The notes beneath the pieces are model-generated. The model was not told the DNA's origin, made no database searches, and was given only the letters and a program-made list of their open reading frames with translations. Shown here in pieces: positions 18,661 to 27,633 of a stretch of DNA of 64,000 nucleotides. Both the position numbers and the translations under genes were made by a program. Origin of the DNA: Pseudactinotalea sp. HY158 (GTDB lineage: Bacteria; Actinomycetota; Actinomycetes; Actinomycetales; Beutenbergiaceae); NCBI RefSeq assembly GCF_009660225.1, contig NZ_CP045920.1, positions 930,001 through 994,000 on the forward strand, given 5' to 3'. Every line of letters starts with the position of its first letter. Within the stretch, counting starts at the first letter, position 1.

Positions 18661-19541
18661 GCGCCACCGAGCTCACCATCGTCCGCGGTCGGCCCAGCGC
18701 CGGCCAGCGGATCACGCGGGTCCTCTCCTCGAGCGTCGTCAACGTGGTGCTCCTGCTCGTCGCGCTCTTCTGGCTCATCCCCTCGGTGGGGCTGTTCCTC
18801 ACGTCGCTGCGCAGCGGCGCGGACAGCGCCTCCTCCGGCTGGTGGAACGTCTTCACCAAGCCCGCGCAGCTGACGATCGAGAACTATTCGAACCTGCTGA
18901 GCAACTCCACGATCACCGGATCCTTCCTCAACACGATCATGATCGCCGTGCCGGCGACGGTGCTCGTCGTGCTCATCGGCTCGATCGCCGGCTATGCGTT
19001 CGCCTGGATGCAGTTCTGGGGGCGGGACTGGCTGCTCATCGCCGTCATCGTGCTGCTCGCGGTTCCCGTGCAGGTGGCCCTCATCCCGCTCGCCCGGCTC
19101 TTCGGCACCCTGGGAATCTTCGGCAGTGTGGTCGGCGTCGTGCTCTTCCACACGGGCTTCGGGCTCCCGTTCGCGATCTTCCTGCTGCGGAACTTCTTCA
19201 CCCAGGTGCCCTCCGAGCTGCTCGAGGCGGCCCGGATCGACGGGGCCGGCGAGTGGCGCATCTTCTTCCGGATCGTGCTCCCGCTCGGGCTGCCGGCGAT
19301 CGCCTCGCTCGCGATCTTCCAATTCCTGTGGACCTGGAACGACATGCTCGTGGCCCTCATCTTCACCGACTCCAGTTCGATGCCGATCACGGTGGCGATC
19401 CAGACGCAGTTGCGCCAGTTCGGGGCGAATATCGACGTGCTCTCCTCGGGTGCGTTCCTCTCGATGATCGTCCCGCTCATCGTGTTCTTCGCCTTCCAGC
19501 GGTACTTCGTGCAGGCGCTCCTCGCCGGCTCCCAGAAGTAG
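18657..19541 (+). CDS. Sugar ABC permease (MalG/AglG-like)
   Basis: This 294-residue second permease of the importer has six TM segments and an EAA loop EAARIDGAGEWRIFFRIVLP. The ATG at 18657 overlaps the stop of the first permease, with GAGGAG 8 nt upstream. It completes the membrane pore. The operon ends here, 14 bp before the convergent Nudix gene, without an ATP-binding subunit. Confidence 0.93.
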   Translation: MSATELTIVRGRPSAGQRITRVLSSSVVNVVLLLVALFWLIPSVGLFLTSLRSGADSASSGWWNVFTKPAQLTIENYSNLLSNSTITGSFLNTIMIAVPATVLVVLIGSIAGYAFAWMQFWGRDWLLIAVIVLLAVPVQVALIPLARLFGTLGIFGSVVGVVLFHTGFGLPFAIFLLRNFFTQVPSELLEAARIDGAGEWRIFFRIVLPLGLPAIASLAIFQFLWTWNDMLVALIFTDSSSMPITVAIQTQLRQFGANIDVLSSGAFLSMIVPLIVFFAFQRYFVQALLAGSQK

Positions 19542-19555
19542 CGGACCGGTTCGGG

Positions 19556-20086
19556 TCAGCGGCCGGGCCGGCGAGCCGGGCCGCCGGGAGCGAATCCCGC
19601 GAGCAGCTCGCGCAGCTCCGGCCACGCCCGCGCGAAGCCGGGGTGCAGCGGCCGGGCGGCGACGTCGTCCACAGGCACCCACGCCAACTCGAGGCTCTCC
19701 GGATCGGCGATGACCGGGGTGAACGGAGCGAGGACCTCGGCGAGCACGGTCGTATAGCGCCAGTACCCGGCGTCGAAGAGATGCGTGGCACGCACGCGCA
19801 GGGCCGATTCGGGCACCCCCGCCTCCTCACGGGCCTCGCGCACCGCCCCCGCGGCGGGCGCCTCGTTCGCGTGCAGTGCCCCGCCCGGAAGCCCCCACGT
19901 TCCGCCGTGGTGGCTCCACAGCGCGCGATGCTGCAGCAGCACGCCGCGCCGCGGGTCCCAGGCGAGCAGGCCGGCCGCGCCGTAGCGGCCCCAGAACCGG
20001 CCGCGCGGCCCGTCGATCCACGCATCACCCGGATTCGGTGGGCCGAGCGGGCCCCGCGCCTCCTCGTTCATGGGCATGATCCCCAT
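19556..20086 (-). CDS. Nudix hydrolase
   Basis: This protein of about 176 residues is a Nudix pyrophosphohydrolase with a complete Nudix box, GGALHANEAPAAGAVREAREEAG (about residues 68-90), matching GX5EX7REUXEEXGU. It begins with an actinobacterial NUDIX pattern (WGRYGAAGLLAWD, WGLPGG). Three in-frame ATGs (20086, 20077, 20071) are possible starts, and none has a clear Shine-Dalgarno sequence. The substrate cannot be read from the sequence; nucleotide-sugar or oxidised nucleotide clean-up are typical. It converges on the sugar permease and lies downstream of the LQ..GN-motif gene. Confidence 0.88.
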   Translation of the reverse strand: MGIMPMNEEARGPLGPPNPGDAWIDGPRGRFWGRYGAAGLLAWDPRRGVLLQHRALWSHHGGTWGLPGGALHANEAPAAGAVREAREEAGVPESALRVRATHLFDAGYWRYTTVLAEVLAPFTPVIADPESLELAWVPVDDVAARPLHPGFARAWPELRELLAGFAPGGPARRPGR

Positions 20087-20149
20087 CGTCGCAGGTGCGC
20101 CCGCGTGCGTCGTGGGCGGGCCGCATCGCCCAGGAGGAGGTCACGTCGA

Positions 20150-21553
20150 TCACCAGGACGATGCGCCGACCGAACCGCCGCGTGCGGAGATGCTCGCGCC
20201 CTTGATGTTGTCCCAGACCTTGTGGGCGCCGGCCACGATGTTCTCGGCGGAGACCCTCGGGTCGTCGCCGTCGATGTCCTGGAGCCCGAGGTGATAGGCG
20301 GCCAGCCAGTCGTCGCCCCAGCGGTTGTTGCTGAGCCGCTGCAGCGTGGCGGGCCCGCCGGCGAGGTAGGCGGCCAGTGGGTCGGGCGTCGCGGACCTGA
20401 TCGAGGGGCCGGTGGCCGGCGGCGGCGCCGACCAGAGCCGGAGCGTGAAGATGCAGTCGAGGATGCCCGCCCCGAGGCTGCCGTTCATGGTCACGACCTT
20501 CGGTATTCCGACGTCCTCGAGCGGCCGGTCCGCCACCCAGCCGCGCACGGTGGCGTTCGCGCCGGCACCGAGGAGATTGGCGCTGTCGATTCGCAGCGGG
20601 CCCCGGTGATCGGCATAGACATCGGTCAGGGTGACGTTGAGGACTCCCGGTTCGGCCCCGCCACCGACGTGGCGCACCTGGGCGGTCAGCCATGTGTCCG
20701 TCATCGCGTCACGTTGGGTGACGTAGGCGGATCGGAGGCTCGCCTGGAGCGCGTCGTAGATCCCCTGCGCCGCGACCCAGCGTTCCGGAGCCGGGGCATT
20801 CGCCAGCCGCTCGAGCATCTGTTCGCCTTGCGCGATCGAGACCTCGTTGAGCGTCGCCATCTGCCCGCGCCCGAACTGGGCCAGTGGCGTCGCCTGCGGC
20901 AGCCGGCCGCGCACGCTGCTGCTCACGTACGACGTCACTGTGGACTTGCCCGCGTCGACCGTCGCGGTGACGAACTCCTGGGCGAGCCGTCCCGCGGCAC
21001 CGACGACCTCTGCGGGAACCGTGCCGGTGGCCTCTCCCTGGATCGCTCCGGCGAGCACGGCTGCCCGGATCGTGCCACCGAGGCGGTTGATGATCGCCGT
21101 ACCGATCCCACCGAGGGCGAGTCCGAGTGCGGTCTCCAGTGCGCCGACGATCAGGCTCTCGGCGAGGGAGGGGGGATCGGTGCTCGCCGCGCCACCCGAG
21201 CCGATGAAGTCGGTGACTGCCTGCTGCTGGCGGGCGACCACGCCGCCGGTCGTGTCCCACAGGCCTTTGACCGCCTGGGCCGCCAGCGCGTAGTCGCCGT
21301 TGTAGCGGACGTCGAGCTCGGTGCGCGGTGCGGCGGCCGCGGGGGCGGCGGTCGGTGCCTGCGCGGTGTCCTGCCGTTGTACGAGCCGGGTGACACCGCC
21401 GTTCCCGATGGCGTGCTGGAGGCTGAGGAGGTCTCGGGGCTGGGGGCCGGGCGTGGCGACGGGGGAGATGACGGGCGTTCGCGGCCTGGTCGCCGCGACG
21501 GGTGTTCTTCCCGCGTCGGCCCGGGCCGCCTGCGGGGGCGCGAATCGACTCAT
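20150..21553 (-). CDS. Unknown protein with N-terminal LQ..GN motif (candidate injection-system cargo)
   Basis: This 467-residue protein has no signal peptide. A Pro/Ala-rich N-terminus (1-40) leads into DLLSLQHAIGNGGVTRLVQR (about 41-60). This matches the LLxLQxxxGNxAVxxLxQR motif found near the N-terminus of many DUF4157-type and other proteins associated with extracellular contractile injection systems (eCIS). The middle (about 110-230) is Ala/Gly-rich with hydrophobic stretches (LIVGALETALGLALGGIGTAII). The C-terminal part (about 300-467) has a mixed fold, with no known toxin motif. The second window protein with the same motif is at 51.1-54.4 kb. No eCIS structural gene (sheath, tube, baseplate, AAA ATPase) is in the window. 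The function is unknown; the cargo role is inference from the motif. Confidence 0.6.
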   Translation of the reverse strand: MSRFAPPQAARADAGRTPVAATRPRTPVISPVATPGPQPRDLLSLQHAIGNGGVTRLVQRQDTAQAPTAAPAAAAPRTELDVRYNGDYALAAQAVKGLWDTTGGVVARQQQAVTDFIGSGGAASTDPPSLAESLIVGALETALGLALGGIGTAIINRLGGTIRAAVLAGAIQGEATGTVPAEVVGAAGRLAQEFVTATVDAGKSTVTSYVSSSVRGRLPQATPLAQFGRGQMATLNEVSIAQGEQMLERLANAPAPERWVAAQGIYDALQASLRSAYVTQRDAMTDTWLTAQVRHVGGGAEPGVLNVTLTDVYADHRGPLRIDSANLLGAGANATVRGWVADRPLEDVGIPKVVTMNGSLGAGILDCIFTLRLWSAPPPATGPSIRSATPDPLAAYLAGGPATLQRLSNNRWGDDWLAAYHLGLQDIDGDDPRVSAENIVAGAHKVWDNIKGASISARGGSVGASSW

Positions 21554-21875
21554 GTGTCATCTCCGTCCGGAGCGAACGATCGCGCTGTCGCGCGGATCGA
21601 GGATGACAGTGTGCGCCCGCCGTGCCCATCGGGGAATGGTCGCGAGGGCAGGCATCGTGCCCGTTGGTGCACATGTGCTCGCGGCGGGCCGGCACAGCTC
21701 GTGTCCGATGCGGAGCGAGCGCCGGGTCGACCGTCGAGGCTCGACGGGAACGGGGAGAGCTCCGGCGCGGATCCTCTGGTCGTCTCGCGCGGGAACTGTT
21801 ACGTTTCCCGAGCGGGAATGGCCCCGTGCCCGCCCGGTGGCACATCGGGTGGCTGGACACGATGAGGTGGACACG
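21554..21875. promoter_or_regulatory. Divergent intergenic region with CGGGAA half-sites
   Basis: This 322-bp gap separates divergent genes. Near its right end are CGGGAA (21790-21795), its complement TTCCCG (21805-21810) and a second CGGGAA (21813-21818), a possible operator upstream of the secreted-protein gene. I see no gene in the rest. Confidence 0.3.
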
Positions 21876-22361
21876 ATGAGAGATCGAACGAGAGCGACGA
21901 GCGTCCTCGGGCGGGTGACCGCGACCTGTGCGACGCTCGCGCTCGCGGCGGGTGGGGCGATCCTGGTGGCGGCGCCGGCATCAGCGGGTGCGGGCGGCGG
22001 TGAGGTTCCGTGCCCGACGGCGACGCGGCCACCCTCGACCAATACGTGGTTCGACAAGGCCGGTGAATACCGGGGTACGCGCCTCCTCTCGAGCACGGCC
22101 GGCCCCCGCGGGGGCATGACGGTCTGGCGGGAGAACGTCTACGAGACGTTCGGCGACGACTTCTACCAGCGCGAGTCCTGGACCATCAACAGGACCGGCG
22201 AACCGGAGCGGACCGACTGTCAACGACAAGAGCACCCGAAGCCCGAGCCTCGTGGGGGCGGCGGCAGCGGCAGCGGCTACCACTCCTATGGCGGAGGAGT
22301 GCACATGATCGCCACAACGACCTGGGTCAAGTGGAAGGTCTCGGTCGGCTCCGAACAGTAG
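21876..22361 (+). CDS. Small secreted protein of unknown function
   Basis: This 161-residue protein has a clear Sec signal peptide (basic MRDRTRATS, hydrophobic core, cleavage after APASA near residue 38). The mature part has a Trp/Tyr-rich segment (WFDKAGEYRGTRLLSS, YQRESWTINRTG), two Cys, a Gly/Ser-rich stretch and ends VKWKVSVGSEQ. I do not recognise the family. It is divergent from the LQ..GN-motif gene and ends just before the bidirectional terminator shared with the GH101 gene. Confidence 0.7.
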   Translation: MRDRTRATSVLGRVTATCATLALAAGGAILVAAPASAGAGGGEVPCPTATRPPSTNTWFDKAGEYRGTRLLSSTAGPRGGMTVWRENVYETFGDDFYQRESWTINRTGEPERTDCQRQEHPKPEPRGGGGSGSGYHSYGGGVHMIATTTWVKWKVSVGSEQ

Positions 22362-22387
22362 GCCGCCCACGTCGTTCCGGGGGAGAG

Positions 22388-22440
22388 ACAACGGGTCCCG
22401 GTCGCCCTCCCCGTGAGGAGGGTCGACCTGGACCCGTTGT
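22388..22440. terminator. Bidirectional terminator hairpin
   Basis: A perfect 11-bp outer stem (ACAACGGGTCC / GGACCCGTTGT) encloses a second stem (CCCTCC / GGAGGG) between two convergent genes. Confidence 0.8.
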
Positions 22441-22453
22441 GTGGTGCCGGGAC

Positions 22454-25400
22454 TCAGCTCATGCGGCGCCGCCGGCCGATGAGGAGCGCTCCGGCCGCGG
22501 CCAGGAGGAGACCCGCGACGATCGTCGCCTCGACCTGGAGGCCCGTGTCCGGCATCGACCCAGAGTCACCGCCGGCATCGCCGCCCGTGCCGCCGGAACC
22601 CGTGCCGCCGGAGGCGGCGGCGTCACTGTCGGCGTCGCTACCGGAAGCAGATGCGCCGGCATCCGCGCCACCGGAGCTGTCGGAGCTGTCGCCCGAGCCG
22701 TTCGCGCCGGCGTCGGCCCCGTCGGAGCCGGCATCGGAGCCCGTGTTCGAGCCGTCCGAACCGCTGTCGGACCCGCCGTCCGAACCGTCCGAGCCGGTGT
22801 CGGACCCGCCGTCCGAACCGTCCGAGCCGCCATCGGACCCGTCGGACCCGCCGTCGGAGCCGTTCGAACCGCAGTCCGGGCCGGGGACGTCGTCGGGCCG
22901 CTCGCCGGGCGTGAAGCCCTCGAGCGTCGTCGACGGGGTGCCGTAGACCCGCATCTCGGCGGCCGCGGCGAAGGGAAGCCCGTTGAGCGCGCTCGTCGCG
23001 GTGAACCGCACGTAGGACGCGGTCACCTCGTCGAAGTCGATCTCCTGCATGCCCTTCTCGTCGATGTCGGTGAACGCTCCGGAGGCGACGTCGGTCCAGT
23101 TCTGGCCGTCGTCGGAGACCGCGATCTTGTACGCCGCGACCTTGCCGTTGTTCCCGCCGTCCTGACGGTTCTGGTAGCCGAAGCCGTCGATCGTCGCCTC
23201 ACCGCCGAGGTCGAGGGTGAGCCAGTGCGGGTAGTCGTCCGTGGAGGGGTTGTAGCGGGTGTGCCAGATGGTCGAGGAGTTCCCGTCGAGCACGAACTCG
23301 GCCGGCCCCTCGCTGCCCGCTCCGGCCTGTTCGGAGTCCGCGGTCGCCGTCATCGAGGCGGGGGAGAGCATCGACCGGCTCGACACCGTCGCCTTGACCT
23401 CCGCGCTCGCGGTCTTGGTCGCGCACTCGTTGAAGTAGGTGCCGGTCGCCTGCAGCCGGACGGTCGTGCCGGCTGCCTCCGCGGGGGCGGTGATGAGCCA
23501 CGTCGTGGACACGGTCTCGCCCGGCGCGACGGTCTCGAACAGGTTGCCGTCGGGGTCGGCCACCTCGACGGTCCAGCCCTCCGGGACCTGCGCCAGGCCG
23601 AGGGCCACATTGTCTGCGGCGGTCTGCTCGCTGTTCGTGAACGAGGTCGTGTACGGGCTCGGCACGCCGGGGCTGAGCGCGGCGGCGGGGGCGGTGATGC
23701 CGGCGCACGCGGCACCGCCGGTCGCCTCGCCGAGGTCGGTCACGGTGAAGTCGTCGAGCACGAAGTCCGCGCCGGTGGCACCGGTCAGCTTGCGCAGCCC
23801 GACCCACGTGTCGCCGCAGCCCGCGATGATGTCACGCGAATACCTGGTCGTCTCCAGGGCCGGTGCCATGGTCTCGCTGGTCACCTCGACGTTGCTCAGC
23901 TCGCCGCCCGCGACCTGGTCGGCACCGGTGATCCAGGCCCACACGCCGTCGATATTGGTCTGGTAGTCGAAGGAGACGTTGTACTTGTGGCCCTCGACGA
24001 ACGGCACGGTCGCCGGGATCGTGCGGTAGACGAGGCCGGTGTTCTCCTCGTGCGCCTTGAGCGAGTTGTCGCCGTCGAGCACGTCGTCCACGGCCAGACC
24101 GTCGAGCGTGCCCGAGTTGTACGGGCGGTTCTCGTTCTTCCACGCCTTCTGGCTGTAGGGCTCGTGCAGGTGGCTGATCGACGTGCGCGGGTCGGTCGAG
24201 CCGCCGGCATCGCCCTTGACGAAGGGACCCCAGCCGGGCTGGTTGCCCTCGAAGTCGTTCGATGCGACGAGCGTGCCGCCCGCGACGCCGGTGTCGGCGG
24301 TCGTCGGCGTCCACGTCTCGGTCGAGGCCATGACCCGGACGTCGTCGAGCGTGACGTCGGGCGCTCCCGCGGCCGCCGAGATCGAGACGGTCACGGTGCC
24401 GGAGGCGGGTGCGATGAACGAGACCCGGGCGCGCTGGGAGTAGGAGCCGGTCTTGGCGTCGGCCGCGACCCAGTTCCGTGCGGGCGTCAGGTCGAAGCGT
24501 GTGGACGGCGCGGTGTCGGCATCCGTGCCGCTCACCTCGAGCGTCACGGGGCGTCGCTCGCCCGCCTCGATCTCCACGTTGGCGCTGAGCGTGTACTGGC
24601 CACCGGACTCGAGGCCGGTCACCTCCTGGGAGATGCCCGAGGCGTCCGTGCCGAGCCGCAGCACGTTGTCGCCCTTGTCGTTGCGCAGGATCTGCGGGTC
24701 GCCGGTGGCGTTCCAGTCGGCGGTGTCGCCGGAGTTGAAGCCCGGGTCCACGAGCCCGGAGTGCTCGCCGTAAGAGGCGCCGGCGTGCGGGGCGCTCTCG
24801 CCGGTCGGGGCGAGCACGTACGGAACGCCCGCCTCCCCGGTCAGGGTGACCTGGCCGCCGTCCGCACGCACGTCCGCGACCTTGGCCCGACCCTGGTCGG
24901 TCAGCTCGTAGAGGGCATAGCCGCCGTTCGGGTCGAACTGGTCGGTCAGGTCGAACGTGGTCGCGCCGGAGGAGTCGGCGTTGTAGTAGTACATCTTGTC
25001 GGCGTCGGCCGGGGAGGTCGTGCCGTTCGAGGCGGTGTCGCCCCACGGCAGCAGGTAGGCCCCGCCCTCGGCCACGCGCGCGCCGTCCATGTGGATCGTG
25101 CGGACGCCGCCGCTCACGCTCACCTCGATGGTTGCCTCGCCGTCGCTCAGCGTGGCTCCGGTGCCGAATTCCCACTCCTGGATGGGGAAGTGCTGGAGGA
25201 ACTTCGTGGGCAGGTTGTCGACCCAGATGTTGTCGTAGAACGTGTTCCAGTCGTTGTGGCCGGTCCAGCCCTCGAAGTCCTTGATCTGGGTGAAGCCGAG
25301 CACTGGGTCGGGGTTCCACACGTCGCGCTGGCCGTTGGCGATGAAGCGGATGATATTGGAGTTGATGCCCTTGTTCGTGGCGCCGCCGTAGCCGCGGTCG

Positions 25401-27487
25401 GTGGCCCAGTGCGACCAGAGTGAGGTGCCCTCGAAGCTGTAGGCCCACTCGCTGGCCACCTCGAGGCCCATGCCGTACAGCTGCTCGGCGAGCCCGTCGG
25501 CGAGCCAGCCACTCGAGTAGTAGGCGTCGATGTACACGCCGGCCAGGCCGGGCGCCTCGTCGGCGAGCTGGGCGAAGCGGTCGAGGATGTGGCCCTCGCC
25601 CAGGTCCCAGCGCTGGTCGATGAAATAGGCCTGGTTGAGCCAGTTCCAGTTGGGCCCGCCGCCCTGGACGAGCCGGTCGGAGAAGTTCTCTGCCTGCGGG
25701 TAGGCCTCGGTGGCGTTCACGTGCACGGCGACGTCGGTGTTGAAGCCCGCACCCGCCTCGATGAGGGTGTTGAAGTCGGCCAGGCCGCCGGCGCGGGTGT
25801 TGTAGTTGCCGCCGTAGTCGGGGTGGGCCGAGTCGTGGCCCTCGTCGCCGTAGCCCTTCTCGAGGATCCACTGGCCGAGGTTGTCGGTGCTCATCGAGAC
25901 GCGCTTGACGTTGTCGAGGGTCTTGAGGAACGGGTTCGTGGCCTGGGAGGCGAAGTTGAACGGGATGTGCTGGACCACGCGCTCGGGCACGCGCTCGGCG
26001 CCGAGCGGGGCGCTCATGTGCTCGCGGAAGGCGATGGCGCCGTCCTGCCAGTCGACCTCGCCGCTGCCGTTCTCATCGCCTGCGAGCACGACGGTCGCCT
26101 TGGGCAGCGCGTAGACGTCCACGCGGGGATCGGTCGCGCCGCGGGGGGCGTAGGTCCAGTTGCCGACCGAGAGCTCGGCCCGGCGGGCGCCGTCGCCGGC
26201 GTCGACGATCTGCGAGAGCAGTCGGTCATTCCAGTGACGGTTGGTGGAGTCGTCCGTGCCGTTCGTGAGGAGGCCGGCTGAGATCCCGGCGTTGCTCACG
26301 AACGCGTACGGGGTGCCGACCGGGGAGGAGTCGAGAGGGGTATGGGCGGCGATCTCGATGAACTGGTCGGCGGTCGTGGTCGAGTCGGTGTCGATCCCCG
26401 TGCGGGCGAGATGGGCCCCGGTCTCACCGGAGTCGACCGAGACAAGGGAGTGGTTCGGGATCGAGATCTCGTCGACCCTGGCTGCGTCGGCGCCGGTGAG
26501 CTCGGTCATCTCGAAGACGACGGTGTCCTCGTCGGTCACCGTGATCGTCGAGGTGATCGTCAGGTCGCCGAACCCGGGTATCTGCGAGACGTAGGTGGCG
26601 GTGTCGCCCTCGATGGTGCCCGTGGTCTGGGCGGCGTAGTCCCTGCCACCCTCCTCGTTCTTCGGGGCGTCCGTTGCCCGGATGCTGAACGTGTCGAGCT
26701 GGGTGGCCTGGCCGCCGATGGTGGCGCCGTCGAGATCGTAGGAGACGACCTGCGGGAAGTCGTCGTCCACCGCGACGTCGAGGCCCGCGCCGTTGCCGAT
26801 GGTCACCGGGGTCGCGGGCGTACCGGGCTCGACGCCGTCACCCCCGTCACCCCCGTCACCCCCGTCACCCCCGTCGCCGCCGCCGTCGCCGAGATCGTCG
26901 GTCGTGTAGACGACGAGTTCGGAGGCCGAGGCGTTGCCGCTGCCGTTGACGGAGCTGATCACCTCGAACTTGACGTATCGAGCGGTGACGGGCGCGTCGA
27001 AGACGACGTGCTGGATCTGCTCGTCGTTCGTCGGTTGAGCGAACGTGGCGGTGCCCACGGCCGTTCCCCAGTCGCCGTCGGCGGCCGTGGCGACGGCCGC
27101 ATCGTCGGTCGCGTACACGGCGACGTCCTTGGCCGGGCCGTTGCCCTGCTCCTTGACCGAGTAGCCGAGGCCGGTGAGGACGTGGCTCGCGCCGATGTCG
27201 AAGACGAGCCAGTGCGGCATCGGCAGGACCTCGGGGCTGAACTCGCTCCCCCACTGGGTGGAGTAGTCGCCGTCGAAGGCGGCCGCGGCGGTGCCGTCGA
27301 GCGAGGGCGGTGCCGGGTACGGGTCGGCCTCGGAGTCGAAGCTCAGGAGGCTGTAGCCCGAGTTCGGGATGGCCTCCCCGGCGGGGTCCGCGGCGTACGC
27401 GGGCAGCGCGAACGCGAGCGGGCTGAGGAGGAAGCCGAACCCGGCCACGATGGCGGCGGAGCGGCGGCTGCGGAGTGAGAGGGGCAT
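22454..27487 (-). CDS. Endo-alpha-N-acetylgalactosaminidase (GH101), sortase-anchored
   Basis: This 1677-residue enzyme should release the core-1 disaccharide Gal-beta-1,3-GalNAc from O-glycoproteins such as mucins. In order: signal peptide 1-32 (cleavage after LPAYA), F5/8C/CBM32 domain about 45-205, Gly/Asp linker about 203-218, GH101 region about 235-950, carbohydrate-binding domains to about 1260, NEW3-like domain about 1272-1354, second F5/8C domain about 1380-1514, Ser/Asp/Gly repeat about 1536-1643, then MPDTG (1645-1649), membrane helix and RRRRMS. Family hallmarks include PFNFASQATNPFLKTLDNVKR and KDFEGWTGHNDW. The nucleophile should be D654 (GVYIDAYY) and the acid/base E680 (VASEWAYS). 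The ATG at 27487 is preferred over an upstream GTG because the signal peptide begins there. Confidence 0.95.
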   Translation of the reverse strand: MPLSLRSRRSAAIVAGFGFLLSPLAFALPAYAADPAGEAIPNSGYSLLSFDSEADPYPAPPSLDGTAAAAFDGDYSTQWGSEFSPEVLPMPHWLVFDIGASHVLTGLGYSVKEQGNGPAKDVAVYATDDAAVATAADGDWGTAVGTATFAQPTNDEQIQHVVFDAPVTARYVKFEVISSVNGSGNASASELVVYTTDDLGDGGGDGGDGGDGGDGGDGVEPGTPATPVTIGNGAGLDVAVDDDFPQVVSYDLDGATIGGQATQLDTFSIRATDAPKNEEGGRDYAAQTTGTIEGDTATYVSQIPGFGDLTITSTITVTDEDTVVFEMTELTGADAARVDEISIPNHSLVSVDSGETGAHLARTGIDTDSTTTADQFIEIAAHTPLDSSPVGTPYAFVSNAGISAGLLTNGTDDSTNRHWNDRLLSQIVDAGDGARRAELSVGNWTYAPRGATDPRVDVYALPKATVVLAGDENGSGEVDWQDGAIAFREHMSAPLGAERVPERVVQHIPFNFASQATNPFLKTLDNVKRVSMSTDNLGQWILEKGYGDEGHDSAHPDYGGNYNTRAGGLADFNTLIEAGAGFNTDVAVHVNATEAYPQAENFSDRLVQGGGPNWNWLNQAYFIDQRWDLGEGHILDRFAQLADEAPGLAGVYIDAYYSSGWLADGLAEQLYGMGLEVASEWAYSFEGTSLWSHWATDRGYGGATNKGINSNIIRFIANGQRDVWNPDPVLGFTQIKDFEGWTGHNDWNTFYDNIWVDNLPTKFLQHFPIQEWEFGTGATLSDGEATIEVSVSGGVRTIHMDGARVAEGGAYLLPWGDTASNGTTSPADADKMYYYNADSSGATTFDLTDQFDPNGGYALYELTDQGRAKVADVRADGGQVTLTGEAGVPYVLAPTGESAPHAGASYGEHSGLVDPGFNSGDTADWNATGDPQILRNDKGDNVLRLGTDASGISQEVTGLESGGQYTLSANVEIEAGERRPVTLEVSGTDADTAPSTRFDLTPARNWVAADAKTGSYSQRARVSFIAPASGTVTVSISAAAGAPDVTLDDVRVMASTETWTPTTADTGVAGGTLVASNDFEGNQPGWGPFVKGDAGGSTDPRTSISHLHEPYSQKAWKNENRPYNSGTLDGLAVDDVLDGDNSLKAHEENTGLVYRTIPATVPFVEGHKYNVSFDYQTNIDGVWAWITGADQVAGGELSNVEVTSETMAPALETTRYSRDIIAGCGDTWVGLRKLTGATGADFVLDDFTVTDLGEATGGAACAGITAPAAALSPGVPSPYTTSFTNSEQTAADNVALGLAQVPEGWTVEVADPDGNLFETVAPGETVSTTWLITAPAEAAGTTVRLQATGTYFNECATKTASAEVKATVSSRSMLSPASMTATADSEQAGAGSEGPAEFVLDGNSSTIWHTRYNPSTDDYPHWLTLDLGGEATIDGFGYQNRQDGGNNGKVAAYKIAVSDDGQNWTDVASGAFTDIDEKGMQEIDFDEVTASYVRFTATSALNGLPFAAAAEMRVYGTPSTTLEGFTPGERPDDVPGPDCGSNGSDGGSDGSDGGSDGSDGGSDTGSDGSDGGSDSGSDGSNTGSDAGSDGADAGANGSGDSSDSSGGADAGASASGSDADSDAAASGGTGSGGTGGDAGGDSGSMPDTGLQVEATIVAGLLLAAAGALLIGRRRRMS
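22560..22880 (-). repeat. Ser/Asp/Gly-coding repeat before the GH101 anchor
   Basis: Repeated units encoding GSDGSDGGSD-like peptides make the Sdr-type wall-spanning stalk just before MPDTG. Confidence 0.75.
26835..26879. repeat. 9-bp tandem repeat in the GH101 linker
   Basis: Four perfect CCGTCACCC units and one partial unit, in frame, encode the (GDG) linker after the first F5/8C domain. Confidence 0.85.
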
Positions 27488-27518
27488 CTTTGACCTGGCT
27501 GCTTCGTTGAGGCTGATG

Positions 27519-27535
27519 GTGAACAACTCGTTCAC
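27519..27535 (-). promoter_or_regulatory. Candidate GH101 operator (GTGAAC-5-GTTCAC)
   Basis: This perfect dyad GTGAAC aactc GTTCAC lies 32 bp upstream of the GH101 start. It overlaps the end of a candidate -10 (TATTGT, 27539-27534 minus strand) that has TTGTGC 17 bp further upstream (27562-27557), the position expected for a repressor site. Confidence 0.4.
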
Positions 27536-27573
27536 AATAACTCACAGGTCATGGGGGCACAAGTGATCGAAAT

Positions 27574-27590
27574 CTGAAAGAAATATTCAG
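27574..27590. promoter_or_regulatory. Second dyad upstream of GH101 (CTGAA-7-TTCAG)
   Basis: CTGAA agaaata TTCAG is an AT-rich perfect dyad just upstream of the candidate -35 region of the GH101 gene. It could be an activator site or part of the promoter. Confidence 0.25.
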
Positions 27591-27633
27591 TTCCGCTCAT
27601 GGGGCGGGTGGTGGACGGAAGTTCCGAGAGGCC

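Noticed and set aside
20150-21553. DUF4157 metallopeptidase domain
   Set aside because: The LQ..GN motif is present but no HExxH peptidase motif, so I did not call it DUF4157 itself.
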